Origin: a virus
Strand: one strand, 5' to 3'
DNA: 51,372 nucleotides
Virus record (IMG/VR): IMGVR_UViG_3300042523_001092
Span: 1-51,372 of that record
In this document: in pieces, positions 49,978 to 51,372 of the stretch
Numbering within the stretch: position 1 is the first letter of the stretch
Layout: each line of letters starts with the position of its first letter
Made by a program: the position numbers and the translations under genes
The notes under the pieces: model-generated
What the model was told of the DNA's origin: nothing
The model's database searches: none
The model's input: the letters and a program-made list of their open reading frames with translations, nothing else

Positions 49978-50692
49978 ATTTGCATTTTTGATTCTATTTG
50001 TATATGGGTGTGGGACTCCGAAAGAGTCTCACGCTCAGACTATAGGTACAATTAAAACCGAGGAGTATACTGCAGGGTTTGAGAAAAAGAAAAGCCTTGA
50101 AGCTCTTCCTCCCTACGAAGACACTATTCAAATTCCAATTCAAATCTTAAAAATTGGAATCAGTGAAGAAGTCTACGAAATGTATCCCGAGCTTAAAGAC
50201 GCTAGAGTTGGAATGGGTGTAACTAATATTGTTCTTGAATATCTAGAAGAAACTGATAGATTTGTATTTACTGAAGATAAGCTAGAGATTAAAGAAAGAA
50301 TGGTTAACCAATTCAAAGCTTCTGCGAAAGGTTTTACCGAAAATAAAGTAGACGGAAAAGGCAAAATCAAACTTGCAAAGTATTTTGTTTATATTGAAGT
50401 TTATGATTTTTCAGTAGGCGAAGAAGAAGTTGTTGAGACTTCGGGAGTTACAATCAAACAAGTAACTCAACTCGGTCTTCAAGTTAGATTTGTAGATGCC
50501 GAAAGTGGTGAAGTTATAACAGGTTCCGGTCAGGGTAGAGCAATTACTACAAAAACCTCTACAGTATTAGGAGATATTGAAGGTCCTGCATTTAACAGAT
50601 CAACAGTAGGTGTTTCAACTAAAAAAGCTCTCGAAACTTGTGCAGTTAGAGTAGTAGAAAAAATGATAAAAAAAGGAGTATTTAAAAGCTAA
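49964..50692 (+). CDS. CsgG-like outer-membrane lipoprotein
   Basis: A 242-residue protein from ATG 49964. The N-terminus (FAFLILFVYGCGTP) has a lipobox-like V-Y-G-C with Cys16, so it should be lipidated and probably reach the outer membrane. The body resembles the curli pore CsgG: GMGVTNIVLEYLEETDRFVF (C-x-x-x-x-D-R-F-type segment), YFVYIEVYDFSVGEEE, and QLGLQVRFVDAESGEVI. CsgG forms a nonameric channel exporting curli. Related lipoproteins have been reported in marine phage genomes and could alter envelope permeability. A longer form from 49910 lacks a signal peptide at its start and is less likely. Confidence 0.85.
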   Translation: MRLGKFAFLILFVYGCGTPKESHAQTIGTIKTEEYTAGFEKKKSLEALPPYEDTIQIPIQILKIGISEEVYEMYPELKDARVGMGVTNIVLEYLEETDRFVFTEDKLEIKERMVNQFKASAKGFTENKVDGKGKIKLAKYFVYIEVYDFSVGEEEVVETSGVTIKQVTQLGLQVRFVDAESGEVITGSGQGRAITTKTSTVLGDIEGPAFNRSTVGVSTKKALETCAVRVVEKMIKKGVFKS

Positions 50693-51084
50693 TGAAAAAG
50701 TTCAGTTTATTCAGTGGATCTGATTATGTAAAAGTCGATGACAAAAACAGATTCTATTTTATGTTGCAACAAATGCAGTCGAACAGATGGAAAATTACTT
50801 TGGTAGTTCTCTTTCTTTTCTTCTTTATTATTGCAGGAATTAATTCGGCTGTATTTTTTGATGTTACTATCAAAGAGTCATGGAAAGAATTATTGTTAAT
50901 TTTATTAGGTGCTTTTGTAGGTAACTTAAATAAAGTAGTTGACTATTGGTTCAATTCGGAAGACAGAGACAAGATGTTGATTCAAAAGGTTGACGAAGAA
51001 GATGGAGTTAGTTTATCTAACGTAGTACCTTCGCATGATCCCGAACCAACACCTACTTCAGATTATACAGAAGAAAACGTTTAA
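50692..51084 (+). CDS. two-helix membrane protein
   Basis: A 130-residue protein with hydrophobic segments at about 35-57 (ITLVVLFLFFFIIAGINSAV) and 65-80 (ELLLILLGAFVGNLN), a short charged N-terminus and an acidic Pro/Ser/Thr-rich tail. Possibly holin-like by topology, next to a CsgG-like lipoprotein. Overlaps the previous gene by one base. Confidence 0.6.
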   Translation: MKKFSLFSGSDYVKVDDKNRFYFMLQQMQSNRWKITLVVLFLFFFIIAGINSAVFFDVTIKESWKELLLILLGAFVGNLNKVVDYWFNSEDRDKMLIQKVDEEDGVSLSNVVPSHDPEPTPTSDYTEENV

Positions 51085-51085
51085 A

Positions 51086-51372
51086 ATGAAAGGGATATTA
51101 ACTGCTACATTTGTGTTAGTATCCTCTATGCTTTATGCTCAGGGGTTCACATATTCTTATGTGGACCCCTGTACTAAAGTTTTAAAGACAGTTCAAATAC
51201 CACAAGGCCAAAATAGCATTACAGTAAACTATTTTGGAAATGTTCAACAATTTACATCTAATGATTTTTCAAATGGTACATTTGATAATTGGGTGAATGT
51301 CATTAGCCAAGCAAACTCAAGTTCACCTTGCGATGAAGTCGCTGCATTTGTACAGACTTCAACAAATAATAT
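51086..51372 (+). CDS. secreted protein, N-terminal part (truncated by window end)
   Basis: Ninety-five codons from ATG 51086 to the window end. The N-terminus KGILTATFVLVSSMLYAQG is a signal peptide with a probable A-Q cleavage site, as in the T9SS-tagged protein. The following segment is rich in Thr/Ser/Asn (VNYFGNVQQFTSNDFSNGTF). Likely an exported surface or envelope protein of the same cluster; the C-terminus is not visible, so a T9SS domain cannot be judged. Confidence 0.6.
   Translation, partial: MKGILTATFVLVSSMLYAQGFTYSYVDPCTKVLKTVQIPQGQNSITVNYFGNVQQFTSNDFSNGTFDNWVNVISQANSSSPCDEVAAFVQTSTNN

Noticed and set aside
1-51372. tRNA genes or integrase/transposase
   Set aside because: No cloverleaf-like segment, recombinase motif or terminal repeat was seen by eye; a tRNA-scan program would settle the tRNA question.

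Overview
This AT-rich window looks like part of a large tailed-phage genome, probably a jumbo myovirus of a Bacteroidota host. Every gene I can support is on the + strand, packed with 1-8 nt overlaps (many ATGA junctions). Phage hallmarks are fibre-like proteins with Gly-Ser/Thr arrays, PhoH, a phage-style ThyA, a stand-alone sigma factor, small membrane proteins and metallophosphoesterases. The host inference rests on a type IX secretion (T9SS) C-terminal sorting domain in the protein at 47716-49629 and on an RpoD-like sigma factor of Bacteroidota flavour; T9SS is confined to that phylum.

Layout. 1-3103: end of an upstream gene, a fibre with a long G-S-S/G-T-S array, and a triple LamG-like adhesin. 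3149-7790: small proteins, Hsp20, a membrane-anchored GAF protein and PhoH. 7787-21866: a sugar island of about twenty genes with GDP-mannose dehydratase, GDP-fucose synthase, a GT10 fucosyltransferase, a CDP-paratose-2-epimerase-like enzyme, many GT-A glycosyltransferases, three methyltransferases, and a cytidylyltransferase / HAD / CDP-glycerol-transferase-like trio. 21897-26136: ClpC-like unfoldase, secreted nuclease and ClpP. 26172-33966: 2OG-Fe(II) oxygenase, ThyA, a lone ABC-transporter membrane domain, an HldE-type sugar kinase, a metallophosphoesterase, a sigma factor and hypotheticals. 33957-43899: second sugar island with a 1113-residue GT4/heptosyltransferase fusion, an aminotransferase-like protein plus PglD-like acyltransferase, a paralogous glycosyltransferase family and FkbM methyltransferases. 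43929-47665: second Gly-Ser/Thr fibre, zinc-ribbon protein, HAD, cupin, metallophosphoesterase. 47716-51372: envelope cluster with the T9SS cargo-like protein, a CsgG-like lipoprotein, membrane proteins and a truncated secreted protein.

How the genes may work together (inference). The phage seems able to make GDP-fucose and possibly other activated sugars and to transfer them with its own enzymes. The targets could be host surface glycans or its own Ser/Thr-rich fibres, which open the first island and close the second. Hsp20, the Clp unfoldase and ClpP form a protein-quality or proteolysis set. The sigma factor would redirect host RNA polymerase. The signal-peptide and T9SS proteins would remodel the host envelope. 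No tRNA, CRISPR array, transposase or integrase was recognised by eye.
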